A stretch of DNA of 9,283 nucleotides from Methanoregula sp. GTDB taxonomy: Archaea; Halobacteriota; Methanomicrobia; Methanomicrobiales; Methanospirillaceae. How positions within the stretch are numbered: position 1 is the first letter of the stretch; each line of letters starts with the position of its first letter. The notes beneath the pieces are model-generated. The model made no database searches. It saw nothing but the letters and a program-made list of their open reading frames with translations, and was not told the DNA's origin. The stretch is from assembly GCA_022710665.1 (NCBI GenBank), contig JAKLGN010000041.1, positions 1 to 9,283 of the forward strand, given 5' to 3'. Below are positions 1-6,174 of this stretch, piece by piece. Both the position numbers and the translations under genes were made by a program.

Positions 1-1
1 A

Positions 2-124
2 ATCCTGCTCGGGATCATATCCCTGGTCTGGTTCCGAAAAGCAACCGGCAGGATTGGCATCTCTTCTATCGTGGGAATAATTCTAGGGATTGTGGCAATC
101 AGCCTAATGGTTGCACTTACCTGA
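2..124 (+). CDS. C-terminal end of a small membrane protein (partial)
   Basis: The window opens inside a reading frame that runs from base 2 to a TGA at 122-124, giving 40 residues. They are strongly hydrophobic: the end of one membrane helix (ILLGIISLVWF), a short basic loop (RKATGR), and a second, Gly/Ile-rich helix (IVGIILGIVAISLMVAL) reaching almost to the stop. A two-helix hairpin with a Gly-rich second helix resembles small DUF4190-like membrane proteins, but too little is present for a firm family call. Its start and upstream partners lie outside the window. A 106-base gap with its own AT-rich promoter-like stretch separates it from the next gene, so it is probably a different transcription unit. 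Confidence 0.7.
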   Translation: MLLGIISLVWFRKATGRIGISSIVGIILGIVAISLMVALT

Positions 125-160
125 TCTGCCATCTCTCCCCCCGTGTCAAGAAAAAGAATC

Positions 161-170
161 TGGTTAACCA
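161..170. promoter_or_regulatory. 10-bp palindrome upstream of the operon promoter
   Basis: TGGTTAACCA is a perfect inverted repeat lying about 30 bases upstream of the TATA-like element at 200-207. That position suits an activator or repressor site of the transporter operon. A 10-bp palindrome can occur by chance, and I cannot match it to a known archaeal molybdate- or tungstate-responsive site. Confidence 0.25.
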
Positions 171-190
171 TACCCATTTAACAAAAATCA

Positions 191-210
191 AAAAATTATC
201 TTTATTAGAC
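191..210 (+). promoter_or_regulatory. Candidate archaeal promoter (BRE/TATA) of the six-gene operon
   Basis: The 125-230 gap becomes very AT-rich from about 177. It contains an A-rich run followed by CTTTATTA at 200-207, close to the archaeal TATA consensus. Transcription normally begins about 25 bases downstream, here near 228-232. That would put the transcript start almost on the ATG at 231 (leaderless), or leave a leader of about 57 bases before the TTG at 288. The position is inferred from composition only. Confidence 0.4.
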
Positions 211-230
211 AGTCCCTCCATTCACCATTG

Positions 231-1181
231 ATGCGTATTCTTCTCTGCAATAGCGGTGCTTACCTGAAGAAAAGGAGCTGGATCTTTTTGTCTGGGTTCT
301 CAACTATTTTTTCCAAAAAACATGCTCCAGCCCAAACCCGTTTTCTTCCGGTACTGATCCTTCTGGCCGTTCTCGCATTGGGGGTCTGGAGTGCAGCTGC
401 CGCTCCCACAACATCGGTAAGGGTAGCGAAGATCGACACGGATGGTGTGACAGTTCTTGATGAAACAACCGTGGATATCCCATGGATGGAATCTCACCTC
501 CCGGTCCAGGGAGACGGGACGACCCATTACTATCACCAGGGACCGGTCTTTGTCGATGACAAGGAAGGTCAGTGGGATGCAAACGAGACCACAAACTTCA
601 AGGACCGGGGGGCCGTCAAAGGGACTGCTATCCGGGACCTCTGCGAACTCGTGGGCGGAATGATGCCCAATGATACGGTGGTAATCTCGGCCGCTGACGA
701 GTACCGTGTTGATTTCCCCTACCGGAACATCTACGAACCACCGGAACGGCAGGGCCCCCTGGTCCTCTGCTGGTATAATGGTGAGGAGACCTCTGTGGGG
801 GAAAGGCAGGGTGTCGGGTACCCGCCGGCATATTATAATGGCATGAGGCTCGTATTCTTTGCGGATACCTCAATCAATCCAAACCAGGAACATGTCTTTG
901 GCAACAACGACATGCGGGTTGTTATGCCCAGAGAAAAGGTCTACCTGTTTGATAACCTCTATCCCTCAACCAGCGGGTACACCGTGAAGTGGGTGAACGA
1001 AATCAGCATCTATTCAGGGGGAATAAACGGGAATGCGAGCGGCCCGGCCAAGTCTGCCGGATGGGTTCCGGCAAAAACCACGACTGTTCCGGCCAAAAGC
1101 GCGCTTACGGGATTCCTCCCGCTGAGTGCACTCGGCGGGATATATTGTATTGATGTGTGGAGGAAACGGAAATGCGTATGA
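231..1181 (+). CDS. Exported, C-terminally anchored protein with sulfite-oxidase-like (molybdopterin-fold) domain
   Basis: From ATG 231 the protein has 316 residues. A long, basic N-terminus leads to a signal sequence (about 37-58, ending SAAAAP). One domain spans about 62-262, and a Thr/Pro/Lys-rich linker with two VPAK motifs precedes a hydrophobic C-terminal segment (about 291-309) capped by RKRK, which looks like a membrane anchor. Domain hallmarks are GDGTTHYYHQGPVF (94-107), GAVKG..IRDLCELVGGM (127-144), FADTSINP (210-217) and a closing VKWVNEISIYS. The 'G..L.DL...GG...D.V' and 'VKW...I.IY' signatures resemble the oxidoreductase molybdopterin-binding (sulfite oxidase) fold. I see no counterpart of the Mo-ligand cysteine, so activity is doubtful. 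The domain recurs at 6175 and 7917. The end overlaps the next gene by 10 bases. The start is uncertain: TTG 288 has a better ribosome-binding site and would give 297 residues. Confidence 0.85.
   Translation: MRILLCNSGAYLKKRSWIFLSGFSTIFSKKHAPAQTRFLPVLILLAVLALGVWSAAAAPTTSVRVAKIDTDGVTVLDETTVDIPWMESHLPVQGDGTTHYYHQGPVFVDDKEGQWDANETTNFKDRGAVKGTAIRDLCELVGGMMPNDTVVISAADEYRVDFPYRNIYEPPERQGPLVLCWYNGEETSVGERQGVGYPPAYYNGMRLVFFADTSINPNQEHVFGNNDMRVVMPREKVYLFDNLYPSTSGYTVKWVNEISIYSGGINGNASGPAKSAGWVPAKTTTVPAKSALTGFLPLSALGGIYCIDVWRKRKCV
271..277 (+). promoter_or_regulatory. Ribosome-binding site that would support a TTG start at 288
   Basis: AAAGGAG lies 10 bases ahead of an in-frame TTG at 288-290, whereas the ATG at 231 has no Shine-Dalgarno-like sequence. 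Starting at TTG leaves a conventional N-region (about 18 residues including KK and R) before the hydrophobic core of the signal peptide. Starting at ATG adds 19 residues and is plausible only if the message is leaderless, which the TATA-like element at 200-207 would permit. Confidence 0.4.
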
Positions 1182-1744
1182 GGCCAGCCCTGTTTCCCGC
1201 TAGTATTCTCATCCTTTTTGTCCTTATCTTAAATGCCGGCTGCTCATCAACCTCTATCCCGGCAGTCCCGGACGAATTTCCCGGCTGGAACATAACCATA
1301 AACGGCTCTGTGGAAAAAGTGCTGACCCTGAACGACATCAAAGCCCTCCCGTCTGTGACCGGCCATGGATTTGCCGTTTCAACGGTGGGGATAAAATACG
1401 GCCCTTATAGCTGCCGGGGTGTGGACCTGCGCGATCTTGCCGCTCTTGCAGGGGGTGTACAGACCGGTGACGAGGTCTGGATCTATGCCCCGGATGGGTA
1501 CCTCTGGGTTTTTGACTATGACCAGCTGCAGGGACAGGGGTTTGTCACGTTCAATGCTTCCTTAAAGGAGATCCCGTCGCCCCCGCTCAAAGTTATCCTG
1601 ATGTACGAACAGGACAGTCGGCCGCTTTCCTACGATGATGGCGGGCCCTGCCGGATTGCGATCATCTCTGAACAGGACGGCGTTGTCACAGAAGGCAGCG
1701 CCTGGGTCAAGTGGGTCAACCGCATCGAGGTACACCGGAAATGA
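1172..1744 (+). CDS. Lipoprotein with a compact molybdopterin-dependent-oxidoreductase-like domain
   Basis: This is a 190-residue protein. The hydrophobic leader (5-22) ends in LNAGC at 20-24, a slightly off-consensus lipobox (Asn at -3) suggesting lipid attachment at Cys24. The rest is a compact sulfite-oxidase-fold domain: a WNITINGSV opening (39-47), LTLNDIKALP (51-60), a CRGVDLRDLAALAGG core (81-95), DEVWIYAPDGY (100-110), DDGGPCRIAI (155-164) and WVKWVNRIEV (178-187). These match the usual order in the Pfam oxidoreductase molybdopterin-binding family (G..L.DLL..aG, DGY, GgP.R, vKW...I.V). Where family enzymes carry the Mo-ligand cysteine (about 'xxCxG'), this protein seems to read VSTVG, so it may bind a ligand without catalysing. 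ATG 1172 is chosen because GGAGG (1159-1163) sits 8 bases upstream; ATG 1178 is the alternative. It overlaps the gene before it by 10 bases and wtpA by four (ATGA). Confidence 0.8.
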   Translation: MRMRPALFPASILILFVLILNAGCSSTSIPAVPDEFPGWNITINGSVEKVLTLNDIKALPSVTGHGFAVSTVGIKYGPYSCRGVDLRDLAALAGGVQTGDEVWIYAPDGYLWVFDYDQLQGQGFVTFNASLKEIPSPPLKVILMYEQDSRPLSYDDGGPCRIAIISEQDGVVTEGSAWVKWVNRIEVHRK

Positions 1745-2757
1745 CCGGTGCCAGCCGGGCCTGGGGCCCGTTGGGGGTTATCATTCTCATTCTGTTGTCA
1801 GCCACAGTCGGCTGCCTGGCAATGGAAAACAAAGAAAAAACCCCGATACGGGTCCTTGCGGCCGGCAGCCTCCTCCTCCCGCTCGGGGGTGTGGAGACCC
1901 GCTTCGAAGCAGCTAAACCGGGGGCCGATGTCCAGGTCGAAGGCCACGGAAGTATCCAGGTGATCCGCCAGGTCACAGACCTCCACAGTACTGCGGACGT
2001 GGTCCTGGTTGCTGACGAATCGCTCATTCCGGACATGATGTACCGGACCATGGAAGGGGGCCGGCAGAATTATACTGACGGGTACATCCCGTTTGCCACC
2101 AACGCGATGGTCATTGCTTATACCAATCAGAGCCGGTACGCGGATGAGATCACGAACGATACCTGGCGCGAAGTGCTCGCCCGCCCGGATGTCCGTACAG
2201 GTTTTTCCAATCCCATGCTCGATGCTGCCGGTTACCGTGCCCTGATGGTTGCCATCCTGGCGGAATCATACTACCATGATACCGGTCTCTTTGACCGGCT
2301 CATCGGTTCGCATTTCGACCCCCCGCTCGTCCTGGAAAACGACAACGGGACTACGGCGGTCACGCTTCCTTCGGTCCTCCGGCCGTCCGATAAAAAGGTG
2401 GCTGTACGGGACGGTAGCATCTACCTCATGTCGCTGCTCTCCGCCGGGGGGATCGACTATGCCTTCGAATACCGGAGCGTGGCAGAAGGGCAGAACCTCT
2501 TGTATATCCCCCTTCCCGCAGAGATCGACCTCAGTTCGCCTGCGTTCCGTAAGGAGTATGCACGCGCACGGGTTGTTCTCGGGTTTGAACGGTTCAGCAG
2601 TCTGGGACGCGTCCGGACCGGCTCCCCAATCGTTTATGCAGGTACCATACCGAACACTGCTCCGCACCCGGAACTTGCGAAAGAGTTCATGAACTTCACC
2701 CTTGCTGAAGCAGAGAAAGGCGGGAACGGGTGGCCGGCACCGCTGGGAGGACCATGA
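1741..2757 (+). CDS. wtpA: Tungstate/molybdate ABC transporter, substrate-binding lipoprotein
   Basis: This extracellular receptor captures tungstate or molybdate for the WtpBC importer. It has 338 residues. A leader with hydrophobic core 11-22 ends in ATVGC, placing a lipidated Cys at 25. The mature part follows the archaeal WtpA/ModA pattern closely: RVLAAGSL (38-44), GHGSIQVIRQVTDL (68-81), ADVVLVAD (85-92), NPMLDAAGYRALM (157-169), DYAFEYRSVA (239-248) and IDLSSP (262-267). In this family the metal oxyanion is held octahedrally, with one Asp and one Glu carboxylate joining in; Asp161 (before GYR) and Glu243 (FEYRS) are the likely equivalents, and Ser43 and Ser71 the likely oxyanion hydrogen-bonders. 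The sequence alone does not decide tungstate versus molybdate preference. ATG 1741 overlaps the preceding TGA and has GAGGT at 1727-1731. Confidence 0.93.
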   Translation: MTGASRAWGPLGVIILILLSATVGCLAMENKEKTPIRVLAAGSLLLPLGGVETRFEAAKPGADVQVEGHGSIQVIRQVTDLHSTADVVLVADESLIPDMMYRTMEGGRQNYTDGYIPFATNAMVIAYTNQSRYADEITNDTWREVLARPDVRTGFSNPMLDAAGYRALMVAILAESYYHDTGLFDRLIGSHFDPPLVLENDNGTTAVTLPSVLRPSDKKVAVRDGSIYLMSLLSAGGIDYAFEYRSVAEGQNLLYIPLPAEIDLSSPAFRKEYARARVVLGFERFSSLGRVRTGSPIVYAGTIPNTAPHPELAKEFMNFTLAEAEKGGNGWPAPLGGP

Positions 2758-2792
2758 GCATGAAGGAAACGGGGAGGGATAATTGGCAATGA
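2754..2792 (+). CDS. 12-codon bridging open frame between wtpA and wtpB (possible leader/coupling peptide)
   Basis: This frame encodes MSMKETGRDNWQ. Its ATG overlaps the wtpA stop (ATGA, 2754-2757), and its own TGA overlaps the wtpB ATG (ATGA, 2789-2792). A Shine-Dalgarno-like GGGAGG (2745-2750) lies 3 bases before the first ATG and 9 bases before the second in-frame ATG at 2760, the better spacing. The peptide has no recognisable domain. It may serve only to carry ribosomes across the one gap in an otherwise overlapping operon, or it may be chance. Translation is unproven. Confidence 0.25.
   Translation: MSMKETGRDNWQ
2771..2778 (+). promoter_or_regulatory. Ribosome-binding site of wtpB
   Basis: GGGGAGGG holds a GGAGG core (2773-2777) that lies 5 bases before an in-frame TTG (2783) and 11 bases before ATG 2789. 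It supports initiation in this short stretch but does not settle which of the two codons is used. The difference is only two residues. Confidence 0.55.
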
Positions 2793-3598
2793 TCCGCTCC
2801 TGTCTTCCCAACCCCTTTATTTTTGTTTCGTGGCTACTCGGGGGAGTGATCGTCCTCGTATCCGGGCTGGCACTCATGGTGATCGCTGTGCCGGAACTTG
2901 CGGATCTCCCCCATCTCACAGCCATTGCTCTGGATGGCCGTGTGATCGAATCCCTGTCCCTGACCTTTGCTGCCGGTTGCAGCGCCGTCCTCTTCCTCCT
3001 CCTGTGCGGTACACCGCTTGCCTACGCCCTTTCCCGCACCACGTCCCGGTGGCGGAGTGTGGCGGAGTCCCTGCTGGACCTCCCTCTTGCCCTTCCCCAT
3101 ACGGTGGCCGGGCTGATGGTCTACCTACTCTTTATGTCCAGGGGACTCATCGGGGGCCCCCTTGCACAGGCCGGGATATTTTTTGAGGACGCGTTTTTGG
3201 GGATAGTGATGGCGATGATCTTTGTCTCTTCACCGTATTACGTGAATACGGTCCGGGAGGGTTTTGAGCGTGTGCCAGTCCACCTCGAATATGTTGCGCG
3301 GACCCTGGGAGCAACGGAGTTCGCTGCCTTCCGGTTTATTGCCCTTCCGCTCTGCAGCCGCCATATCTGGAGCGGGGCCCTCCTTGCCTGGGGGCGGGCA
3401 GTCGGGGAATTTGCTGCGGTTATCATGATCGCCTATTTCCCGGAGGTCATCTCTGCTCTGATGTACCAGCGGTTCAGCACCGGCGGCATCGCGGAGAGCA
3501 GGAGCATCGCGTTTATCATGATCGTCGTCTGTCTCGTGGTCTTTTTTACCCTCCGCACCATGACGCGGACCCGGGGAGAGAACGATGATCACCATTGA
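2789..3598 (+). CDS. wtpB: Tungstate/molybdate ABC transporter, permease
   Basis: This is the membrane channel of the importer, probably working as a homodimer between WtpA outside and WtpC inside. From ATG 2789 it has 269 residues, normal for the ModB/WtpB family. Hydrophobic segments lie at about 11-33, 55-80, 95-117, 135-150, 196-216 and 237-255, consistent with about six helices. The cytoplasmic coupling (EAA) loop is visible at 167-188 as EYVARTLGATEFAAFRFIALPL-like sequence, with the conserved Gly (174) and the terminal LP. The LPLALPHTVAGL stretch (98-109) is also typical of ModB/CysT-type permeases. The 3' end overlaps wtpC by 14 bases. TTG 2783 is an alternative start adding two residues. 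Confidence 0.92.
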   Translation: MIRSCLPNPFIFVSWLLGGVIVLVSGLALMVIAVPELADLPHLTAIALDGRVIESLSLTFAAGCSAVLFLLLCGTPLAYALSRTTSRWRSVAESLLDLPLALPHTVAGLMVYLLFMSRGLIGGPLAQAGIFFEDAFLGIVMAMIFVSSPYYVNTVREGFERVPVHLEYVARTLGATEFAAFRFIALPLCSRHIWSGALLAWGRAVGEFAAVIMIAYFPEVISALMYQRFSTGGIAESRSIAFIMIVVCLVVFFTLRTMTRTRGENDDHH

Positions 3599-4661
3599 AC
3601 ACCTCTCACTCGATGTTGGCCCGGCTGGTATTCGCGACCTCAGCCTGGTCATAAAGCCGAAGACCTGGGCCTTCATCATCGGGCCTTCCGGTGCCGGAAA
3701 GACCCTGATCCTCGAGGCCATTGCCGGGCTTCATACGCCGGAAAAAGGAAGGATCCTGATCCGTAATACAGACGTTTCCGGTCTTTCACCGGAAAAACGC
3801 GGTATTGCGCTTGTTTACCAGGACTACTCCCTTTTTCCTCACATGACCGTTGCGGAAAATATTGCGTTTGGTCTGAAGCAGGGGAATAAGTCGTCCGAGG
3901 AGCGGGAAGAGATCGTATCTGACCTTCTGAACCGGTTCCGGCTACTGCGATTCAGGGACCGTTACCCGGGAACGCTGAGCGGGGGTGAACAGCAGCGGGT
4001 CGCGCTTGCGCGGGCCCTTGCCGTGCAGCCGGAACTCCTCCTTCTGGATGAGCCCTTTGCCGCTTTGGACCCCCAGATACGCGAGGAACATATTCTCCTG
4101 ATGCAGCAGATCCGGCGCGAACGCGGGCTTACCATTGTCCAGGTCAGTCATTCCCGGGAGGAGGCGTTCGCCCTTGCAGACCAGGTTGCGGTGATCATGG
4201 AAGGCAGGCTTGTGCAGGCAGGCACCTGCGAGGAGATCTTCTTCCAACCGGCAACTCCTGAAGTTGCACGTTTTGCCAGAATCGAGAACATATTCAGCGG
4301 TACAGTCTCCTGGTCCGGTGACGGGATGATAGCGGTGGATGTGAATGGAACAAGCTTCCGTGCACTGGCGGAGATTCCGGCCGGCAGGCCGGTCACCCTC
4401 TGCATCCGCGGGCGGGACCTGCAGATTGCCCGGGATGGTGTCACCCCCGGTCCGTACCAGACCTGCGTGACCGGGCTCATATCAGAGTTAACTCCAATGG
4501 AATTTGGGATCCGCGCTGAGATGAGCGGGCCGTGCCCCCTCGTTGCCATCCTGCCCCGGGAGGTTCCGGCACAATCCCTTCAGCGCGGCCGGATGGTGAC
4601 CATCCTTATCGATGCCGCTGCTGTCCGCGTTATCCCCTCCGACCTGAAGGAAACGGTATGA
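3585..4661 (+). CDS. wtpC: Tungstate/molybdate ABC transporter, ATP-binding protein
   Basis: This cytoplasmic ATPase drives the WtpB permease. It has 358 residues. The nucleotide-binding domain shows Walker A GPSGAGKT (33-40), the Q-loop glutamine in VYQD (Gln79), the signature LSGGEQQ (131-137), Walker B LLLLDEP (151-157), a D-loop ALDP and the switch His189 in QVSHS. A C-terminal extension (about 232-352) corresponds to the TOBE/MOP regulatory domain. In the Methanosarcina acetivorans homologue this domain binds molybdate or tungstate and shuts transport down (trans-inhibition), so similar feedback is plausible here. All catalytic motifs are intact. GGAG (3575-3578) sits 6 bases before ATG 3585. 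The gene overlaps wtpB by 14 bases and the next gene by four (ATGA). Confidence 0.95.
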   Translation: MITIEHLSLDVGPAGIRDLSLVIKPKTWAFIIGPSGAGKTLILEAIAGLHTPEKGRILIRNTDVSGLSPEKRGIALVYQDYSLFPHMTVAENIAFGLKQGNKSSEEREEIVSDLLNRFRLLRFRDRYPGTLSGGEQQRVALARALAVQPELLLLDEPFAALDPQIREEHILLMQQIRRERGLTIVQVSHSREEAFALADQVAVIMEGRLVQAGTCEEIFFQPATPEVARFARIENIFSGTVSWSGDGMIAVDVNGTSFRALAEIPAGRPVTLCIRGRDLQIARDGVTPGPYQTCVTGLISELTPMEFGIRAEMSGPCPLVAILPREVPAQSLQRGRMVTILIDAAAVRVIPSDLKETV

Positions 4662-5989
4662 CTTCCGCCTGGACTTCCCGAGCCCAAAATCTCCCCCACC
4701 TGCTATCGGCTGTCCTTCCCGCACTGGGACTTTCTGTCATTCTTATGATATCTCTCCCAGTTGCAGGAGCAGTTCCGGATGGAGGATCGGTCCCCGGATC
4801 GGGAATCGTCTGGGGACCATGGATCACCGGCACGTCGGCAAACGGAACGTTCATTCATGTGAAGACCGTTATACCGGAGTCGGTGATGGTCCAGTACGGT
4901 CCCGAAGACTGGTTTGAAAAAACCGGGACCTACGTCTACGCAGTCTCTGACAACCGGTCGACCCTCCTCCACGAGGTTGCCCTCACCGGACTCTCCCCGG
5001 GGACCCGCTATCATTACCGTGTACATGCCGGGGGAAATTCTACCGGGGACAGCCAGTTTCTCACCTGTCCCGTATCCGGGCGTATTTCATTTATTGTGTA
5101 CGGTGATTCTCGGGATCAGTTGCCCCTGACCGATCAGAACGTCCGGCACCTCCTTGTCGCGGAACATATATCCCGGGAGCAGGACGTTTCGTTTGTCCTG
5201 CACACCGGGGATATCCTGACAGACAGCGGGAATCCGGATGACTGGGACCGGTTCTTTGCAGCGGGTGGAGTTATGCTTGCCAACACTACGCTGGTCCCCG
5301 TCAGGGGGAACCATGAACAGGACAGCCCCCTGTGGGAGGAAATTTTCGGTACTGAACCGGCTTATTCATTTGACTGCGGGCCGGCGCACGTAATAGTGCT
5401 CAACTCCAACGACAATGTCTGGAACCGCCTCGGGTGCGAGACCGCGTGGCTCAGTGAGGACCTGATGACGCAAAAGCCCTGGAAATTTGTTGCTCTCCAT
5501 CACCCCCTCTACAGTTCAGAAGAGAAGCATGTTGGCGGGTGGAAGAATCTGCGGGATGCCTGGGAAGACATATTCATCGCACAGGGCGTGACGGCAGTCT
5601 TCCAGGGACATGTCCATGCCTACGAGCGGGATGTTTCCGGAGGAGTGACGTATATCACGGAAGGGCGGGGAGGATCGCCGTTTTACGCTCTGAACGGGAC
5701 AAAGATCCCCGCATACAAAGCTAGCCGCGAAAATTCTCTTGGCTATACCCGGATAGACCTCGACCCTGCCCGCGGTGTTGCAACGTTTACTGTTATCGGA
5801 GTTGGAGATTATGATGATGATGGTAAAACCATTTCTACGCACTCCCCCCAGAGAACCGTTGTTGAGAGGTTTGATCTGCCGTTCCCCCCATCACAGGGCA
5901 CATCTGTTAATTCTCCGGATGCCCTGCCTTTGCGGAAAAGTCCTGTATTTCTCTCTGGTTTTAAGCCCTTTCATACGCCGGTGTTCTGA
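4658..5989 (+). CDS. Exported purple-acid-phosphatase-like metallophosphoesterase
   Basis: This 443-residue protein has a hydrophobic signal segment (about 17-38, ending PVAGA). A fibronectin-III-like domain (about 47-137, with VALTGLSPGTRYHYRV) precedes a calcineurin-like phosphoesterase domain (about 142-385). The dimetal-site motifs appear in order: GDSR (149-152), GDIL...G (184-191), GNHE (218-221), HH (281-282) and GHVHAYER (317-324). C-terminal NSLGYTRIDLD is typical of purple acid phosphatases. It should hydrolyse phosphate esters outside the cell; the substrate cannot be told from sequence. The C-terminal tail (about 408-443) shows no anchor. ATG 4658 overlaps the wtpC stop (ATGA), with a weak AAGGA at 4647-4651, so the gene appears to be the last of the transporter operon. 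Tungstate and molybdate inhibit many phosphatases, which makes the pairing notable. Confidence 0.9.
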   Translation: MTSAWTSRAQNLPHLLSAVLPALGLSVILMISLPVAGAVPDGGSVPGSGIVWGPWITGTSANGTFIHVKTVIPESVMVQYGPEDWFEKTGTYVYAVSDNRSTLLHEVALTGLSPGTRYHYRVHAGGNSTGDSQFLTCPVSGRISFIVYGDSRDQLPLTDQNVRHLLVAEHISREQDVSFVLHTGDILTDSGNPDDWDRFFAAGGVMLANTTLVPVRGNHEQDSPLWEEIFGTEPAYSFDCGPAHVIVLNSNDNVWNRLGCETAWLSEDLMTQKPWKFVALHHPLYSSEEKHVGGWKNLRDAWEDIFIAQGVTAVFQGHVHAYERDVSGGVTYITEGRGGSPFYALNGTKIPAYKASRENSLGYTRIDLDPARGVATFTVIGVGDYDDDGKTISTHSPQRTVVERFDLPFPPSQGTSVNSPDALPLRKSPVFLSGFKPFHTPVF

Positions 5990-6093
5990 GCCCGGAGGTC
6001 TATTCCCGCATCACGAAAAGGCGAACCACTATCTCACGGATAATCCAGAAAATAGTAATTAACATTGGTTTACATTCCAGTAAAATTCACAAT

Positions 6094-6105
6094 GTATATG
6101 TCTTA
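6094..6105 (+). promoter_or_regulatory. Candidate promoter of the PKD-domain gene
   Basis: The 5990-6174 gap has no gene. Its middle part (about 6045-6110) is AT-rich, and GTATATGTCTTA resembles an archaeal TATA box. Initiation about 25 bases downstream would give a leader of roughly 50 bases ending in the GAGGTGA ribosome-binding site. This suggests the gene is transcribed separately from the transporter operon. I see no clear oligo-T terminator for that operon in the gap. Confidence 0.4.
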
Positions 6106-6163
6106 TAGTGCTGATCTCCACTAACCGAACCGCGCCGGAACCATCTCCCCGGCCTGCTGTGAA

Positions 6164-6170
6164 GAGGTGA
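6164..6170 (+). promoter_or_regulatory. Strong ribosome-binding site of the PKD-domain gene
   Basis: GAGGTGA, a near-perfect match to the archaeal 16S rRNA 3' end, lies 4 bases before ATG 6175. It is the best Shine-Dalgarno sequence in the window and fixes this start. Confidence 0.7.
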
Positions 6171-6174
6171 ATTT

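Noticed and set aside
1711..1740. Upstream GTG start for wtpA
   Set aside because: It would place charged residues from the out-of-frame end of the lipoprotein gene before the leader. ATG 1741 has a GAGGT site and the ATGA overlap.
2266..2925. 219-codon open frame on the minus strand
   Set aside because: It overlaps wtpA and wtpB antisense, both of which are strongly supported, and shows no family motif.
4532..4657. Longer N-terminus for the phosphatase, starting inside wtpC
   Set aside because: The extra residues are Pro/Arg-rich out-of-frame wtpC sequence. ATG 4658 gives a proper signal peptide and the ATGA overlap seen elsewhere in the operon.
5990..6174. Possible small gene or RNA in the gap after the phosphatase
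   Set aside because: No frame with start and ribosome-binding site, and no tRNA-like or stable hairpin structure was apparent. It is best read as the promoter and leader of the PKD gene.
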